A stretch of DNA of 64,000 bases from positions 992,001-1,056,000 of the forward strand of contig NZ_SADE01000001.1 in assembly GCF_004005845.1 (NCBI RefSeq). Reading direction: 5' to 3'. A program made the translations under genes and the position numbers. The notes below the pieces were generated by a model. The model saw only the letters and a program-made list of their open reading frames with translations. It ran no database searches and had not been told where the DNA came from. This DNA is from Hwanghaeella grinnelliae (GTDB lineage Bacteria > Pseudomonadota > Alphaproteobacteria > UBA8366 > Aestuariispiraceae). Of the stretch, positions 42,630 to 52,158 are shown one piece after another. How positions within the stretch are numbered: position 1 is the stretch's first letter; the number at the start of each line of letters is the position of its first letter.

Positions 42630-44000
42630 TTAGGCAAGCAGACGCGTTAGGGTAAGGCGGAAATCGTCCGCCGCCTTTTCTTCCAAGGCGTGGCGGCCGT
42701 CCTTGACGGTCCATTTGCCGCCGACCATCACGTCGCGGACAAAACCGTGCCCGCCGGAAAATACGACGGTGTCGGTGACCGCGTCGCCCGTGCGGCCAGT
42801 CAGGTCCGTATGGGTGCCGTTCAGGACGACAAGGTCAGCTCGCTGGCCCACTTCGATGCCCGCGATTGAGCGGCCACAGGCCTTGGCCCCGCCGGCGACC
42901 GCCGCTCGCCACAGGCTCCCGCCCGTGGAAGGGTCCAATTCGCTCGCCGCGATATTGCGGGCGCGCAACGTCAAACGTTGTCCGTATTCAAGCAGGCGCA
43001 GTTCTTCCGCCGGGTCGCGGCAGACATGGCTGTCCGAACCGATGCCGAATGCGCCCTTTGCGTCCCGGTAGGGAACCAGGGGGAACAACCCGTCGCCCAG
43101 ACTGGCCTCGGTCGTCGGGCATAGGCCCGCGATCGCGCCGCTTTCGGCGATGCGTGTCGTTTCCGCGTCCGTCAGATGGGTTGCGTGGACAAGGCACCAG
43201 GTGTCGTCCAGGTCCTGCGTGTCGGCCAATAGGTCGACCGGACGCTTGCCGCACCACGCCAGGCAATCCTCGACCTCCTTCACCTGTTCGGCGATATGAA
43301 TGTGCAGCGGCGCGGCCGGATCAATCCGGCGCAGGCCTTGGGCAAGATCGGCGATCATGTCCGGGTCGGCGGCGCGCAGGGAATGCGGTGCGGCCCCCAC
43401 GGCGATGTCCGGACTGCCATCCGCAGCCGACCGGATGGCCGCCGCGATTTCCAGAATACGCTCAGGGTCGGTGCGGAAACGCGCCTGCGCCTCGCCCAAG
43501 GGTTGGTTGCCGAATCCGCCATGGGCGTAAAGAACCGGCAGATGGGTCAGGCCGATACCGGCATCCTGCGCGGCGGCGAGAATTTGAAGGCTGGTTTCAG
43601 CCGGATTGTCATAAGATTCACCGCCGGCCTGATTATGCAAATAGTGAAACTCCGCCACAGCCGTATAGCCTTGTTTCAGGCATTCGATATAGAGCTGCAG
43701 GGCGATGGTGCGGATGTCGTCCGGCGTCAGCCGCCCGACGAAGCGATACATCAGATCGCGCCAGGACCAGAACGAGTCGGTGGGCGAGCCCCAGCGTTCG
43801 GTCAAGCCGGCCATCGCGCGCTGGAAAGCATGGGAATGCAGGTTCGGCATGCCGGGCAGCACCGGGCCCAGTGCTTTTTCCGCACCGTTCGGCGGATGGT
43901 CTGCATTTTCAATGGCCGTGATCCAGCCGTCTTCGATGCGAATGACGCTATTGGACCGCCAACCGGTGGGGGTCATCAGGCTCGGTGTGAAGAGTTCCAT
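42630..44000 (-). CDS. hutF: Formimidoylglutamate deiminase
   Basis: The protein is 456 residues. It is an amidohydrolase with LPGMPNLHSHAFQRAMAG (H55 and H57 as metal ligands), HIHIAEQVKEVEDCLAWCG, LVHATHLTDAE and FGIGSDSHVCRDPAEELRLL. It converts N-formimidoyl-glutamate to N-formyl-glutamate in the five-step histidine degradation route. The next enzyme, N-formylglutamate deformylase (hutG), is at 53.9 kb. hutI is divergent, 128 bases away. Confidence 0.95.
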   Translation of the reverse strand: MELFTPSLMTPTGWRSNSVIRIEDGWITAIENADHPPNGAEKALGPVLPGMPNLHSHAFQRAMAGLTERWGSPTDSFWSWRDLMYRFVGRLTPDDIRTIALQLYIECLKQGYTAVAEFHYLHNQAGGESYDNPAETSLQILAAAQDAGIGLTHLPVLYAHGGFGNQPLGEAQARFRTDPERILEIAAAIRSAADGSPDIAVGAAPHSLRAADPDMIADLAQGLRRIDPAAPLHIHIAEQVKEVEDCLAWCGKRPVDLLADTQDLDDTWCLVHATHLTDAETTRIAESGAIAGLCPTTEASLGDGLFPLVPYRDAKGAFGIGSDSHVCRDPAEELRLLEYGQRLTLRARNIAASELDPSTGGSLWRAAVAGGAKACGRSIAGIEVGQRADLVVLNGTHTDLTGRTGDAVTDTVVFSGGHGFVRDVMVGGKWTVKDGRHALEEKAADDFRLTLTRLLA

Positions 44001-44128
44001 ATGCCTCGTCTTCTCGGCTGTGCTTCGTTAGGATCGGCCAGCATTTTGTCAAAGGCAATGTCTGACGGGAAACGCGCGGCGGCAAGCACCTGTTTCCCTG
44101 TTGCGTGCCTATCTGGGAGGTCTACTGC

Positions 44129-45355
44129 GTGTGGGATGAAATTTGGATCAACGTGAACCTGGCTACGATGGTGCCGGGCGGCGAGCGTTACGGTGCGATC
44201 AAGGATGGGGCGATTGCGGTTGAGCACGGCGACATCGCCTGGGTCGGCACCGCGGCGGAGCTACCCGGCGAGCCCGGCAAACTTGCCTGGAGCGTGGCGG
44301 ATGGCGACGGTAGATGGGTCACCCCCGGGCTTGTCGATTGCCACACCCATATCGTCCATGGCGGCAGCCGCGGGGCCGAGTTCGAGTTGCGGCTGGAAGG
44401 GGCGAGCTATGAGGAAATCGCGCGCGCCGGCGGCGGCATCCTCTCCACGGTGAAGGCAACCCGGGCGGCGACGGAACAGGAGCTTTTCGATACCGCCAAA
44501 CAGCGGGTGCGCCGCTTGCTGGCGGAAGGCGTGACGGTCATGGAGGTCAAATCCGGTTACGGCCTGGACCTCGACACCGAAGTGAAGATGCTGCGGGTCG
44601 CCCGGCGGCTGGCGCTGGAATTGCCGGTGACGGTGCGCACCACCTTCCTGGGGGCGCATGCCCTGCCGCCGGAATACACGGATCGGGCGGATGATTATAT
44701 CGATCTTGTCTGCGGTGAGGTTCTGCCTGCTGTCGCAGAGGAGGGATTGGCGGATGCGGTCGATGCCTTCTGTGAGGGGATCGGGTTCACGCCGGAGCAG
44801 ACGGCGCGGGTTTTTGAAACGGCGCGCGGCCTGGGCCTGCCGGTGAAGCTTCATGCCGATCAACTCTCGGACCTGGATGGCGCGGCGCTGGCGGCGTCCT
44901 TCGATGCCCTCTCCGCCGACCATTTGGAATATACCAGCGATGCCGGGATTGCCGCGATGGCATCCGCCGGCACGGTCGCGGTCCTGTTGCCCGGCGCGTT
45001 CTATTTCCTGCGGGAGAAAACCCTGCCGCCGGTGGACGGGTTTCGCCGCCATGGCGTGCCGATCGCCTTGGCGACGGATAACAATCCCGGGTCTAGCCCG
45101 GCCGTTTCCCTGTTGCTGATGCTGAACATGGCCTGCACCCTGTTCCGGATGACGCCGGAGGAAGCCTTGGCCGGCATCACCCGTAACGGCGCGGCGGCGC
45201 TTGGCCTGTCCAAGAAATACGGGACATTGGAGGTCGGCAAAACCGGTGACTTCGTCTTTTGGGATGTGGAAAGCCCGGCGGATCTTAGCTATCGGATCGG
45301 CGACAACCCGTGCAAGGAAGTGGTGCGGCATGGCAAGACTGTTTGGTCGGATTAG
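44129..45355 (+). CDS. hutI: Imidazolonepropionase
   Basis: The protein is 408 residues from GTG 44129, chosen for GGGAGG 8 bases upstream and the typical family length; a GTG at 44105 is less likely. Motifs are [18 protein letters not shown] (metal histidines), [27 protein letters not shown] and [12 protein letters not shown]. It hydrolyses imidazolone-5-propionate to formimidoylglutamate, the substrate of HutF encoded next door. Its 3' end overlaps the next gene by 26 bases. Confidence 0.95.
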   Translation: MWDEIWINVNLATMVPGGERYGAIKDGAIAVEHGDIAWVGTAAELPGEPGKLAWSVADGDGRWVTPGLVDCHTHIVHGGSRGAEFELRLEGASYEEIARAGGGILSTVKATRAATEQELFDTAKQRVRRLLAEGVTVMEVKSGYGLDLDTEVKMLRVARRLALELPVTVRTTFLGAHALPPEYTDRADDYIDLVCGEVLPAVAEEGLADAVDAFCEGIGFTPEQTARVFETARGLGLPVKLHADQLSDLDGAALAASFDALSADHLEYTSDAGIAAMASAGTVAVLLPGAFYFLREKTLPPVDGFRRHGVPIALATDNNPGSSPAVSLLLMLNMACTLFRMTPEEALAGITRNGAAALGLSKKYGTLEVGKTGDFVFWDVESPADLSYRIGDNPCKEVVRHGKTVWSD

Positions 45356-46106
45356 CGGCCTTCTGATCGCGATTTTACTCTTTGCCGCCGGGTTCGGATT
45401 CACGGCGTGGGCGGATGAACCGTTCAAGGATTGCGGGTTGTGCCCCGAAATGGTGCCGATCCACCCGGAACCCTTTCTGATGGGATACGACCATGGCAAG
45501 GCCGCCGAACGCCCGGCGCGAATGGTGACCCTGGCGCGGCCCTTCGCCATCGCGCGAACCGAAACGACCTATGCGCAATGGAACATGTGCGTTGCCGATG
45601 GGGGCTGCACGCCGCCACGCCATACCAGGGGCTGGGATCAACCCGACCGGCCTGTCATCTATGTGGACTATCATCAGGTCCAAGCCTTCATCGACTGGTT
45701 GAGCGCGCAGACGGGGCGGGCTTATCGCCTGCCGACCGAAGAGGAATGGGAATTCGCCGCCCATGGCGGGGCCAACGGCCCCGCGCGAAAAAGGGTGGAC
45801 GGCATGGGCCGCGCCAATTGCAACAAATGCACCCCCGACTGGCATCACCAGACCTTCCCCGTCGCCAGCCTGAAGCCGAACGGTTACGGCCTTTACGACA
45901 TGCTGGGGAATGTCATGGAATGGACCTCCAGCTGCTGGGTGGAGGATTATCAGTCCGACCGGGAAGCCGATTGCACCCGCCGCACCCGCCGCGGCGGGTC
46001 ATGGTATTTCGACCGTTACGTCTCCACGGCAACCTATCGGTACGGCGGGCTGATGGACCGCGTTTCCTATGATGTGGGATTCCGGGTCGCGACCGACTAC
46101 CCTTAA
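45330..46106 (+). CDS. Secreted SUMF1/FGE-domain protein
   Basis: The protein is 258 residues from ATG 45330, inside the hutI 3' end. A signal peptide ([20 protein letters not shown]) should be cut near WADEP. The SUMF1 fold is clear: [54 protein letters not shown] and [10 protein letters not shown], ending GFRVATDY. The catalytic cysteine pair of true formylglycine-generating enzymes is not evident after RRGGSW. It is therefore probably a structural or binding member of the family. Confidence 0.85.
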   Translation: MARLFGRISGLLIAILLFAAGFGFTAWADEPFKDCGLCPEMVPIHPEPFLMGYDHGKAAERPARMVTLARPFAIARTETTYAQWNMCVADGGCTPPRHTRGWDQPDRPVIYVDYHQVQAFIDWLSAQTGRAYRLPTEEEWEFAAHGGANGPARKRVDGMGRANCNKCTPDWHHQTFPVASLKPNGYGLYDMLGNVMEWTSSCWVEDYQSDREADCTRRTRRGGSWYFDRYVSTATYRYGGLMDRVSYDVGFRVATDYP

Positions 46107-47485
46107 GCGGCGGCCAAATGGCGTCCGTCCATCTGGGTCAACGCTTCGGTCAGGACATCCGTCATCGGGTCGATGTCCGACTGAAAGCGTGTGTCTTTAA
46201 GCCAATTGGCAATCTTCCCGGACCCGTCAATGTGGGCGAGGAGGCGTTCGAGCGGTTCCATTTCAGGCGCGAACCGGGCGCGGCTCAAGTTGATGACAAG
46301 GTCAAGCGCTAGCCGGATGATCATTTCCAAGTTCTCGATGGTCAACCGGTCACCGGCGCAGTGGCGGCTCAAAAGATCGATGCATTCGCCCGGCAGTCGT
46401 TGAAGTTCGCTCGCCAGGACGCTGCGGACGGACAGCATCTCGCTACGGGACCGGCAAGACCCGATGCAGGATCCGTTCGCCGCATGGACCGGCAAGCGTT
46501 TGGTGCAGTCCGGCATATGCAATGCGGCCAACATCACCAAGTCGCCTTCCAGCGGCATGCTGCGATTGCAAACCCGTTCCAGCATCCGGCGCAGATAGGG
46601 GTCACCGTCTTCATGGTTTGTGGCGCTGGCAACGTCCTTCAACGATTCCACAAGGCCCGGGCGCGAAAGGCGGGTAAACAGTTCGATCAAGCCCAAGTCG
46701 ATCTGTCGGGGCAGGTGTACGCCAAAAATCTTCGCTTCCGTCCGCATGGCGCGGACGATGTCGATCGCGGCTTTTTCGGCGTTGTTCTCTCCTTCCACCC
46801 GGAAAACGTCGACTTCACAATAGCGCTGGCAGACCTTGCGCCAGGCTGCATCGACCTCAGCAGCGTTCTTTCGGAAGCGTGGGATGAACTTTTCCGCGAT
46901 GCTGTCGAAGGCTTTGCTTGATCCTTCCGCCTCTGCGTTCGGAAAGGGGATGCTGCCGTAGATTACGGCCGCCATATACTTGTCACGCATGGTGCGCTGA
47001 ATGATGGTCCGCACCGCATGTTGTATCATCATATCGGCGGCGTCGGTCAGCAGATAGTTCGGGCGCACAGGCAAGGGGGTGAAGGTCTTCCGAACGCCAG
47101 TTTCCGTTACGGTGTCGGTCGGATAGAATTCCCGAAGCAGCTGCAGCTTGTCGACCATGCGTTGCGTCAGCCGGTCGATCAGATAGGCTTCCTGCTGCGC
47201 GAAATCATAGTCGTCGCCTTTCTCTTCCAAGGCCGCCAACGGTTCCAATACTTGGACTATGTCATGGGCGAGTTGCCGCCGTGTCGTACCGCGCGCCGTG
47301 GAGGATGTGCCGAGGAATTCAATCAACGAGAGCAGGTCGCGGCGAATGTTGTGCCGGCCGGCTTGCGAACGCACTTTTTCCCAAATTGCTTTTTGAATGC
47401 GCGAAACGGCTGAAGTCTCTTCCTTTTTGGAAGGGCACGCCTTCAAGACAGCCAGTTCCTGCTGGATCGCTTTGGTCCATTTCAT
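46103..47485 (-). CDS. Large helical protein of unknown function
   Basis: The protein is 460 residues from ATG 47485. It is soluble and largely helical (DYDFAQQEAYLIDRLTQRMV, NAEKAAIDIVRAMRTEAKIF, LTIENLEMIIRLALDLVINL). There is a cysteine-containing insert at VCQRYCEVD and another at HMPDCTKRLPVHAANGSCIG. I recognise no family or motif. It stands alone, converges with the SUMF1 gene and shares the TTAA at 46103-46106 with it as both stop codons. A palindrome upstream (47632-47649) may be its operator. Confidence 0.75.
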   Translation of the reverse strand: MKWTKAIQQELAVLKACPSKKEETSAVSRIQKAIWEKVRSQAGRHNIRRDLLSLIEFLGTSSTARGTTRRQLAHDIVQVLEPLAALEEKGDDYDFAQQEAYLIDRLTQRMVDKLQLLREFYPTDTVTETGVRKTFTPLPVRPNYLLTDAADMMIQHAVRTIIQRTMRDKYMAAVIYGSIPFPNAEAEGSSKAFDSIAEKFIPRFRKNAAEVDAAWRKVCQRYCEVDVFRVEGENNAEKAAIDIVRAMRTEAKIFGVHLPRQIDLGLIELFTRLSRPGLVESLKDVASATNHEDGDPYLRRMLERVCNRSMPLEGDLVMLAALHMPDCTKRLPVHAANGSCIGSCRSRSEMLSVRSVLASELQRLPGECIDLLSRHCAGDRLTIENLEMIIRLALDLVINLSRARFAPEMEPLERLLAHIDGSGKIANWLKDTRFQSDIDPMTDVLTEALTQMDGRHLAAA

Positions 47486-47631
47486 CTGAAATCTCACTAC
47501 CACTTCTTAAATTAGTTCGGTCGGGTTGGGCTTTCCTGAACGTGGAAAGCAAGCCCGCTGTGTTGGGAAGCGGTGTGTATCAAGTGCGGTGTCAAACATG
47601 CGTCAAAGCGAGGCGAAAATGCTGCAGACTA

Positions 47632-47649
47632 TGTCAACGGCTGTTGACA
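47632..47649. promoter_or_regulatory. Palindrome TGTCAAC-N4-GTTGACA
   Basis: Arms of 7 bp are separated by GGCT. Half-site-like TGTCAAA and CGTCAAA copies lie about 40 and 30 bases away (47590-47606). It is in the 243-base gap between the unknown gene and the rhodanese gene, about 150 bases from the former's start. Confidence 0.4.
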
Positions 47650-47728
47650 AAACTATGTTATCCGAAAAATTTTTCGCTTAAACGGACAAGGGTATGTTTA
47701 TTAGAGAATTGGGATCGACGTCTTGAAG

Positions 47729-48055
47729 TCAGCTCTCGGTGGGATGTCCCTGCGCCTTCCAGTCCAGGATACCGCCTTCCATGTGGAAGACTTCCTTATA
47801 GTCGTTCAATTCGAAAAACCGGAAATAGTCATAGGTGCGGCGGCCGCTGCGGCAATGGAATATGCCGATCTTATCGGGGGAGCCTTGCGGACGGCGCTGG
47901 CCGAAATTGGACAGGGGGTAAAGATCCGCGCCAGGAATGCGCTCGACCTGCCATTCGTTTTCTTCGCGCACGTCGATCAGTTCCGCCTCACCCGATTCGA
48001 TAAGTTTGGCGCACTCATCCGCGGTCAAACCACGAACACCGCTGGAATCACTCAC
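47729..48055 (-). CDS. Single-domain rhodanese-like sulfurtransferase
   Basis: The protein is 108 residues from GTG 48055, which has GGGAG upstream; a TTG at 48070 is possible. The fold shows ELIDVREENEWQVERIPGAD, the active loop FHCRSGRRT with the catalytic Cys, and VFHMEGGILDWKAQGHP at the end. It carries sulfur as a persulfide. It is 51 bases downstream of metZ and ends the sulfur operon. Confidence 0.9.
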   Translation of the reverse strand: MSDSSGVRGLTADECAKLIESGEAELIDVREENEWQVERIPGADLYPLSNFGQRRPQGSPDKIGIFHCRSGRRTYDYFRFFELNDYKEVFHMEGGILDWKAQGHPTES

Positions 48056-48106
48056 TTGGCCGTCTCCCAATCAATCATTACCCGTCACCCTTAACGCGCG
48101 ATCACG

Positions 48107-49339
48107 TCAATTCAGGGCGTCGTTCAGATCCTTGGCCAAATCGTCATAATGCTCAAGCCCAACCGACAGGCGGATCATGCCTTCGGAAATGCCGACGCGG
48201 GCGCGTTCCTCTGGCGTCAGGCGCGAATGGGTGGTCGAGGCCGGATGGGTCACCAGACTTTTGGCGTCGCCGAGGTTGTTGGAAATACGGATCAGCCGAA
48301 GCTTGTTCAGGACCCGGAAGGCAGCTGCCCGTCCGCCGTCGATCTCGAAGGTGACGACCGTGCCGCCCTGGCGCATCTGCGTGACGGCCAGGTTGTGTTG
48401 CGGGTGCGACTTCAGGAACGGGTAGGAGACGGTCCGCACGCGGGTATCGGCTTCCAGCCACCCGGCCAGCGCCAACGCCGACTGGCATTGCCGGTCGACC
48501 CGCAGGTTCAGCGTTTCCAAGCCTTTCAGCAGCACCCAGGCATTGAAGGGGCTCATGCTGGGGCCGGTATGGCGGATGAAAGGCATCAGGTCTTCGGTGC
48601 AGTATTTTTTCGTGCCCAGGATCGCACCGCCCAGGCAGCGCCCCTGACCGTCGATATGCTTGGTCGCTGAATAGACGACGACATCCGCGCCAAGGTCGAT
48701 CGGTTTCTGTAGCAGCGGTGTCGCGAACACGTTGTCGATAACCAGTTTTGCGCCGGCGGATTTTGCCAAGGCCGCTACGAATTCAAGGTCGATCAATTCC
48801 AGGCCCGGATTGGTCGGGGTTTCAAGGAATACGACATCGGTGGATTTTGAAAGCGCCTCGCGCCATTGATCCGGGTCGGTTCCGTCGACGAATTCCGTCT
48901 CAACACCGTAGCGCGGCAGGATATCGTTGCAGATGAAGAAACAGGATCCGAACAGCGCGCGGCTCGCCACCAGTCGGTCGCCCGCCTTCAGCAAGGAAAT
49001 CAAGGCCGTGAAAACGGCGGACATCCCGCTTGCTGTCGCGAAACATTGTTCCGCGCCTTCAATCTGCGCCAGGCGTTCCTGGAACATGTCGACGGTGGGA
49101 TTGCCATAGCGGCTATAGATATAGCGATCGAGATCGCCCTTGAAGGCGGCTTCCGCCTCTTCCGCCTTCCCATAGACATAGCCGGAGGTCAGGTAGACCG
49201 CTTCCGCGGTTTCCTCAAACCCGCTGCGCCGGATGCCGCCATGCACGCCGACCGTATCGGGATGCCATTGCGCGGCTTTCGTTTCCGGCAGCGCCGGGTC
49301 GCCTGTTTGCGATGTCGTATCGATGTCCTTCATGGTCAT
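48107..49339 (-). CDS. metZ: O-succinylhomoserine sulfhydrylase
   Basis: The protein is 410 residues. It is a Cys/Met-metabolism PLP enzyme with the Schiff-base lysine K227 (VYSATKHIDGQG). Other marks are YSRYGNPTVDMFQERLAQIE, FLETPTNPGLELIDL and a C-terminal SNNLGDAKSLVTHPASTTHS. It makes homocysteine directly from O-succinylhomoserine and sulfide. Its ATG overlaps the upstream stop by one base (TAATG). Placement downstream of sulfite reductase links sulfide production to its use. Confidence 0.93.
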   Translation of the reverse strand: MTMKDIDTTSQTGDPALPETKAAQWHPDTVGVHGGIRRSGFEETAEAVYLTSGYVYGKAEEAEAAFKGDLDRYIYSRYGNPTVDMFQERLAQIEGAEQCFATASGMSAVFTALISLLKAGDRLVASRALFGSCFFICNDILPRYGVETEFVDGTDPDQWREALSKSTDVVFLETPTNPGLELIDLEFVAALAKSAGAKLVIDNVFATPLLQKPIDLGADVVVYSATKHIDGQGRCLGGAILGTKKYCTEDLMPFIRHTGPSMSPFNAWVLLKGLETLNLRVDRQCQSALALAGWLEADTRVRTVSYPFLKSHPQHNLAVTQMRQGGTVVTFEIDGGRAAAFRVLNKLRLIRISNNLGDAKSLVTHPASTTHSRLTPEERARVGISEGMIRLSVGLEHYDDLAKDLNDALN

Positions 49340-49860
49340 TACGACGCCAAACGTTCGGAGCCGGCCGCACCGCGGCGGCGCAGGTTGATGATGGTCGTCC
49401 GTCCATCGCGCGCCGGCTGGTAGAACAGGTCGATCCCGGCCAGCCTGCCTTCCCGCAAGCGGCGGATCGTGGGCTCATTGGTTACGTGAAAGGCGTCGAT
49501 GCCGCAGCGCTGCATGAAGTGAATTTGATCCAGCAGCACGTCGCCGGTGGCGCGGATTTCGCCCTTGAAGCCATGCCGTTCGCGCAGGGCGCGCGCGGTC
49601 GAGAAAGCCCGGCCGTCTGCGAAGTTTGGGAAGTGGACCTGCACAAGCGCCAGATGCGGCAAGTCTTCGACAATTTCGTCCGCGAGTTCACCGGCGGCCA
49701 GCGCGACCCCGGCCTGGGCCGGACGACTGATCAACTCATGACGAACCTCACGCCATCGGGATAGCGGCACGATGACATGGGATGCATCGGGCAGGGCGGC
49801 GCCGTCTTCGGCCGGGACCCATTCGTCGGCGATCTCTTTTCCATATTTGAACAAAGGCAT
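49339..49860 (-). CDS. DUF934 protein of the sulfite-reduction operon
   Basis: The protein is 173 residues from ATG 49860. DUF934 is recognised by HVIVPLSRWREVRHELISRP, DLPHLALVQVHFPNFADGRA, FSTARALRERHGFKGEIRAT and QIHFMQRCGIDAFHV. The family nearly always sits beside assimilatory sulfite or nitrite/sulfite reductase genes and probably supports that step. The biochemical role is not known to me. It is translationally coupled to metZ. Confidence 0.88.
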   Translation of the reverse strand: MPLFKYGKEIADEWVPAEDGAALPDASHVIVPLSRWREVRHELISRPAQAGVALAAGELADEIVEDLPHLALVQVHFPNFADGRAFSTARALRERHGFKGEIRATGDVLLDQIHFMQRCGIDAFHVTNEPTIRRLREGRLAGIDLFYQPARDGRTTIINLRRRGAAGSERLAS

Positions 49861-49887
49861 CGATTGATCCTCCAACAATAGGGTGCG

Positions 49888-50115
49888 CTAAAACGCGCCG
49901 TGAATGTCGCCCGGCGCGACGGCGGGCAGGGCGGGTGTCACGCCGATCGCAAACGCGTGGTTTGCATCCGGGTGCTTGCCGTCCGGCAGGGTGACGGTGT
50001 CCACCGGTTTCCGAAGTCCGATACCGACGCCCCATTTGGCTTCGGTCCGGTTCGCGGCGTGGTACTTGTGGGACGCGTTCCAATCGATAAGCGGTTTCCA
50101 GAAACTCATGATCAT
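49888..50115 (-). CDS. Small protein encoded between sulfite reductase and DUF934
   Basis: The protein is 75 residues. Its ATG overlaps the sulfite reductase stop (ATGA), a strong sign of a real coupled gene. The sequence is soluble, with WKPLIDWNASHKYHAANRTE and DTVTLPDGKHPDANHAFAIG. I recognise no family. In this operon position a PAPS reductase is often found, but this is far too short. Confidence 0.6.
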   Translation of the reverse strand: MIMSFWKPLIDWNASHKYHAANRTEAKWGVGIGLRKPVDTVTLPDGKHPDANHAFAIGVTPALPAVAPGDIHGAF

Positions 50116-51770
50116 GCCCTCCCGTATAGCCGTTCCTTGAACGGCGTTTCGCCGACGCGGCGGTATGCATCGATGAAGCTTTCATCCGGCGATGTGCGGA
50201 TATCGATATAGGTGTCGACCACATTCTCCACGGCGTCGGTTATCTCGTCGCTGGAGAAACCCTGGCCGATGATCTTGCCGATTGAGGTGTTTTCATCGGC
50301 ACTGCCGCCGAGCGTGATTTGGTAGAACTCCTCGTTCTTCCGATCGACGCCCAGAATCCCGATATGGCCGACATGATGGTGCCCGCATGCATTGATGCAG
50401 CCGGAAATCTTCAGCTTCAACGGACCGATTTCCTTTTGACGGTCTGGATCGGCGAAGCGCTTGCTGATGTTCTGAGCCACCGGGATCGACCGCGCATTCG
50501 CAAGGGCGCAATAGTCCAGACCGGGGCAGGCGATGATGTCGGTCACGAAACCGACATTCGATGTCGCCAGGTCCACGTCGCGCAATCCGTTCCAAACCGC
50601 GAACAGATCGTCGAGCGCGACATGCGGAAGAACAAGGTTCTGTTCGTGGGAAACACGAACCTCATCATAGCTGTAACGTTCGGTCAGATCCGCGACCGCG
50701 TCCATCTGTTCCGCGCTTGCATCGCCGGGCGCCTCGCCGATCCCTTTCAGTGAGATCGTGACGATGCCGTAGCCGGCCTGCTTGTGCGGGGCGACGTTGC
50801 GATCGACCCAATCGGCAAAGTCGGGGTTGGCGTCCTTGTCCGCCTGCAATTTGGCGGATGTAATCGGACGGGTTTCGAAACGCGGCGGTTCGAAATAGGC
50901 CGCGATCCGATCCACTTCCTCCTGCGGCAGGGTGAAGACCGTATCCTTGATCTCTTCCCACTCCGCTTCGATTGCGTCGGTCAATTCCTGGGTGCCGGTT
51001 TCGTGCACGAGGATCTTGATCCGTGCCTTGTACTTGTTGTCGCGCCGGCCGAATTGGTTGTAGACGCGCAGGATCGCTTCCAGATAGCTCAGCAGGTGTT
51101 CCTTGGGCAGGAAATCGCGGACCTTCTTCGCGATCATCGGCGTGCGGCCCTGGCCACCGCCGACATAGACGGCAAAGCCGGTTTCGCCCGCATAATTGCG
51201 AACCAGCGCCAAGCCGATGTCATGGACCTGGATGGCCGCGCGGTCCTCTTTCGTGCCGATGACGGCGATTTTGAACTTGCGCGGCAGGAAGGCGAATTCC
51301 GGGTGCAGGGTCGACCATTGCCGGATGATTTCGCACCAAACCCGCGGGTCCTCGATTTCGTCTGCCGCGGCGCCTGCGAAATGATCCGCGGTGGTGTTTC
51401 GAATGCAATTCCCACTGGTTTGGATCGCATGCATTTCGACTTCGGCCAGTTCTTCCAGAATGGCGGGCGTGTCGACCAGGGTCGGCCAGTTGTACTGGAT
51501 GTTCTGGCGGGTGGTGAAATGGCCATAGCCCTTGTCGTATTTGCGCGCGATATGCGCCAGTTTGCGCATTTGCTTGGACGACAAGGTGCCGTAGGGGACG
51601 GCCACGCGCAGCATGTAGGCATGCAGTTGCAGGTACAGGCCGTTCTGCAGGCGCAGAGGTTTGAATTCATCTTCGGTCAAGTCGCCGGACAGGCGCCGTT
51701 CCACTTGGTCCTTGAATTGCGCGACGCGCTGGCGAACAAAGTCATGGTCGAATTCATCGTAACGATACAT
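50112..51770 (-). CDS. cysI: Sulfite (nitrite/sulfite) reductase hemoprotein
   Basis: The protein is 552 residues. The siroheme and [4Fe-4S] ligands are C-x5-C (CPGLDYC) and C-x3-C (CINAC, in LKISGCINACGHHHVGHIGI). The ferrite reductase repeats are GYGHFTTRQNIQYNWP and DEVRVSHEQNLVLPH. It reduces sulfite to sulfide for cysteine and methionine synthesis. cysG, two genes upstream, makes its siroheme. It sits 38 bases after the DUF2849 gene. Confidence 0.92.
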   Translation of the reverse strand: MYRYDEFDHDFVRQRVAQFKDQVERRLSGDLTEDEFKPLRLQNGLYLQLHAYMLRVAVPYGTLSSKQMRKLAHIARKYDKGYGHFTTRQNIQYNWPTLVDTPAILEELAEVEMHAIQTSGNCIRNTTADHFAGAAADEIEDPRVWCEIIRQWSTLHPEFAFLPRKFKIAVIGTKEDRAAIQVHDIGLALVRNYAGETGFAVYVGGGQGRTPMIAKKVRDFLPKEHLLSYLEAILRVYNQFGRRDNKYKARIKILVHETGTQELTDAIEAEWEEIKDTVFTLPQEEVDRIAAYFEPPRFETRPITSAKLQADKDANPDFADWVDRNVAPHKQAGYGIVTISLKGIGEAPGDASAEQMDAVADLTERYSYDEVRVSHEQNLVLPHVALDDLFAVWNGLRDVDLATSNVGFVTDIIACPGLDYCALANARSIPVAQNISKRFADPDRQKEIGPLKLKISGCINACGHHHVGHIGILGVDRKNEEFYQITLGGSADENTSIGKIIGQGFSSDEITDAVENVVDTYIDIRTSPDESFIDAYRRVGETPFKERLYGRA

Positions 51771-51808
51771 CGGTCAAATCCTCGAAAGAATGCGTCTGTC
51801 TTATTGGC

Positions 51809-52126
51809 TTACGCGTAGATTTCGGCTTGTTTGCCAAGGTCGCGGCGGACCGTCGGCCCGCGTGAGCGGATCGCTTCCTTGTTCTTGACCGCGGTCAATT
51901 TTCCGTCCCGGTGTTCAACCTCGGCGATTTCCCAATGGGTGATCAGTTGTCCCGCCAAGCCCGCATTGGCCTTTGCTTCCAATGGCTGCCGTTCGTCGGG
52001 GCTGTTTGCGACGGCGGCTTCCTCGACCTTTTCGGTCCACCCCCCGACAGGGTTGAGGTAGACGACGGCACCATCGGTCAGCCGGTTGCCCGTAATCGCT
52101 TCGGCGTAAATCTGCTTTTTGGCCAT
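51809..52126 (-). CDS. DUF2849 protein
   Basis: The protein is 105 residues from ATG 52126. DUF2849 is seen in MAKKQIYAEAITGNRLTDGA, VVYLNPVGGWTEKVEEAAVA and ITHWEIAEVEHRDGKLTAVK. This small alphaproteobacterial family lies between siroheme synthase and sulfite reductase genes and is presumed to assist sulfite reduction. Spacing to cysG is 32 bases. Confidence 0.88.
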   Translation of the reverse strand: MAKKQIYAEAITGNRLTDGAVVYLNPVGGWTEKVEEAAVANSPDERQPLEAKANAGLAGQLITHWEIAEVEHRDGKLTAVKNKEAIRSRGPTVRRDLGKQAEIYA

Positions 52127-52158
52127 GACTGTCTTCTCCACAATGCGGGGCGGCGTCG

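Noticed and set aside
47643-47690. Sigma-70 promoter on the plus strand (TTGACA near 47644)
   Set aside because: No plus-strand gene follows; the TTGACA is half of the palindrome at 47632-47649.
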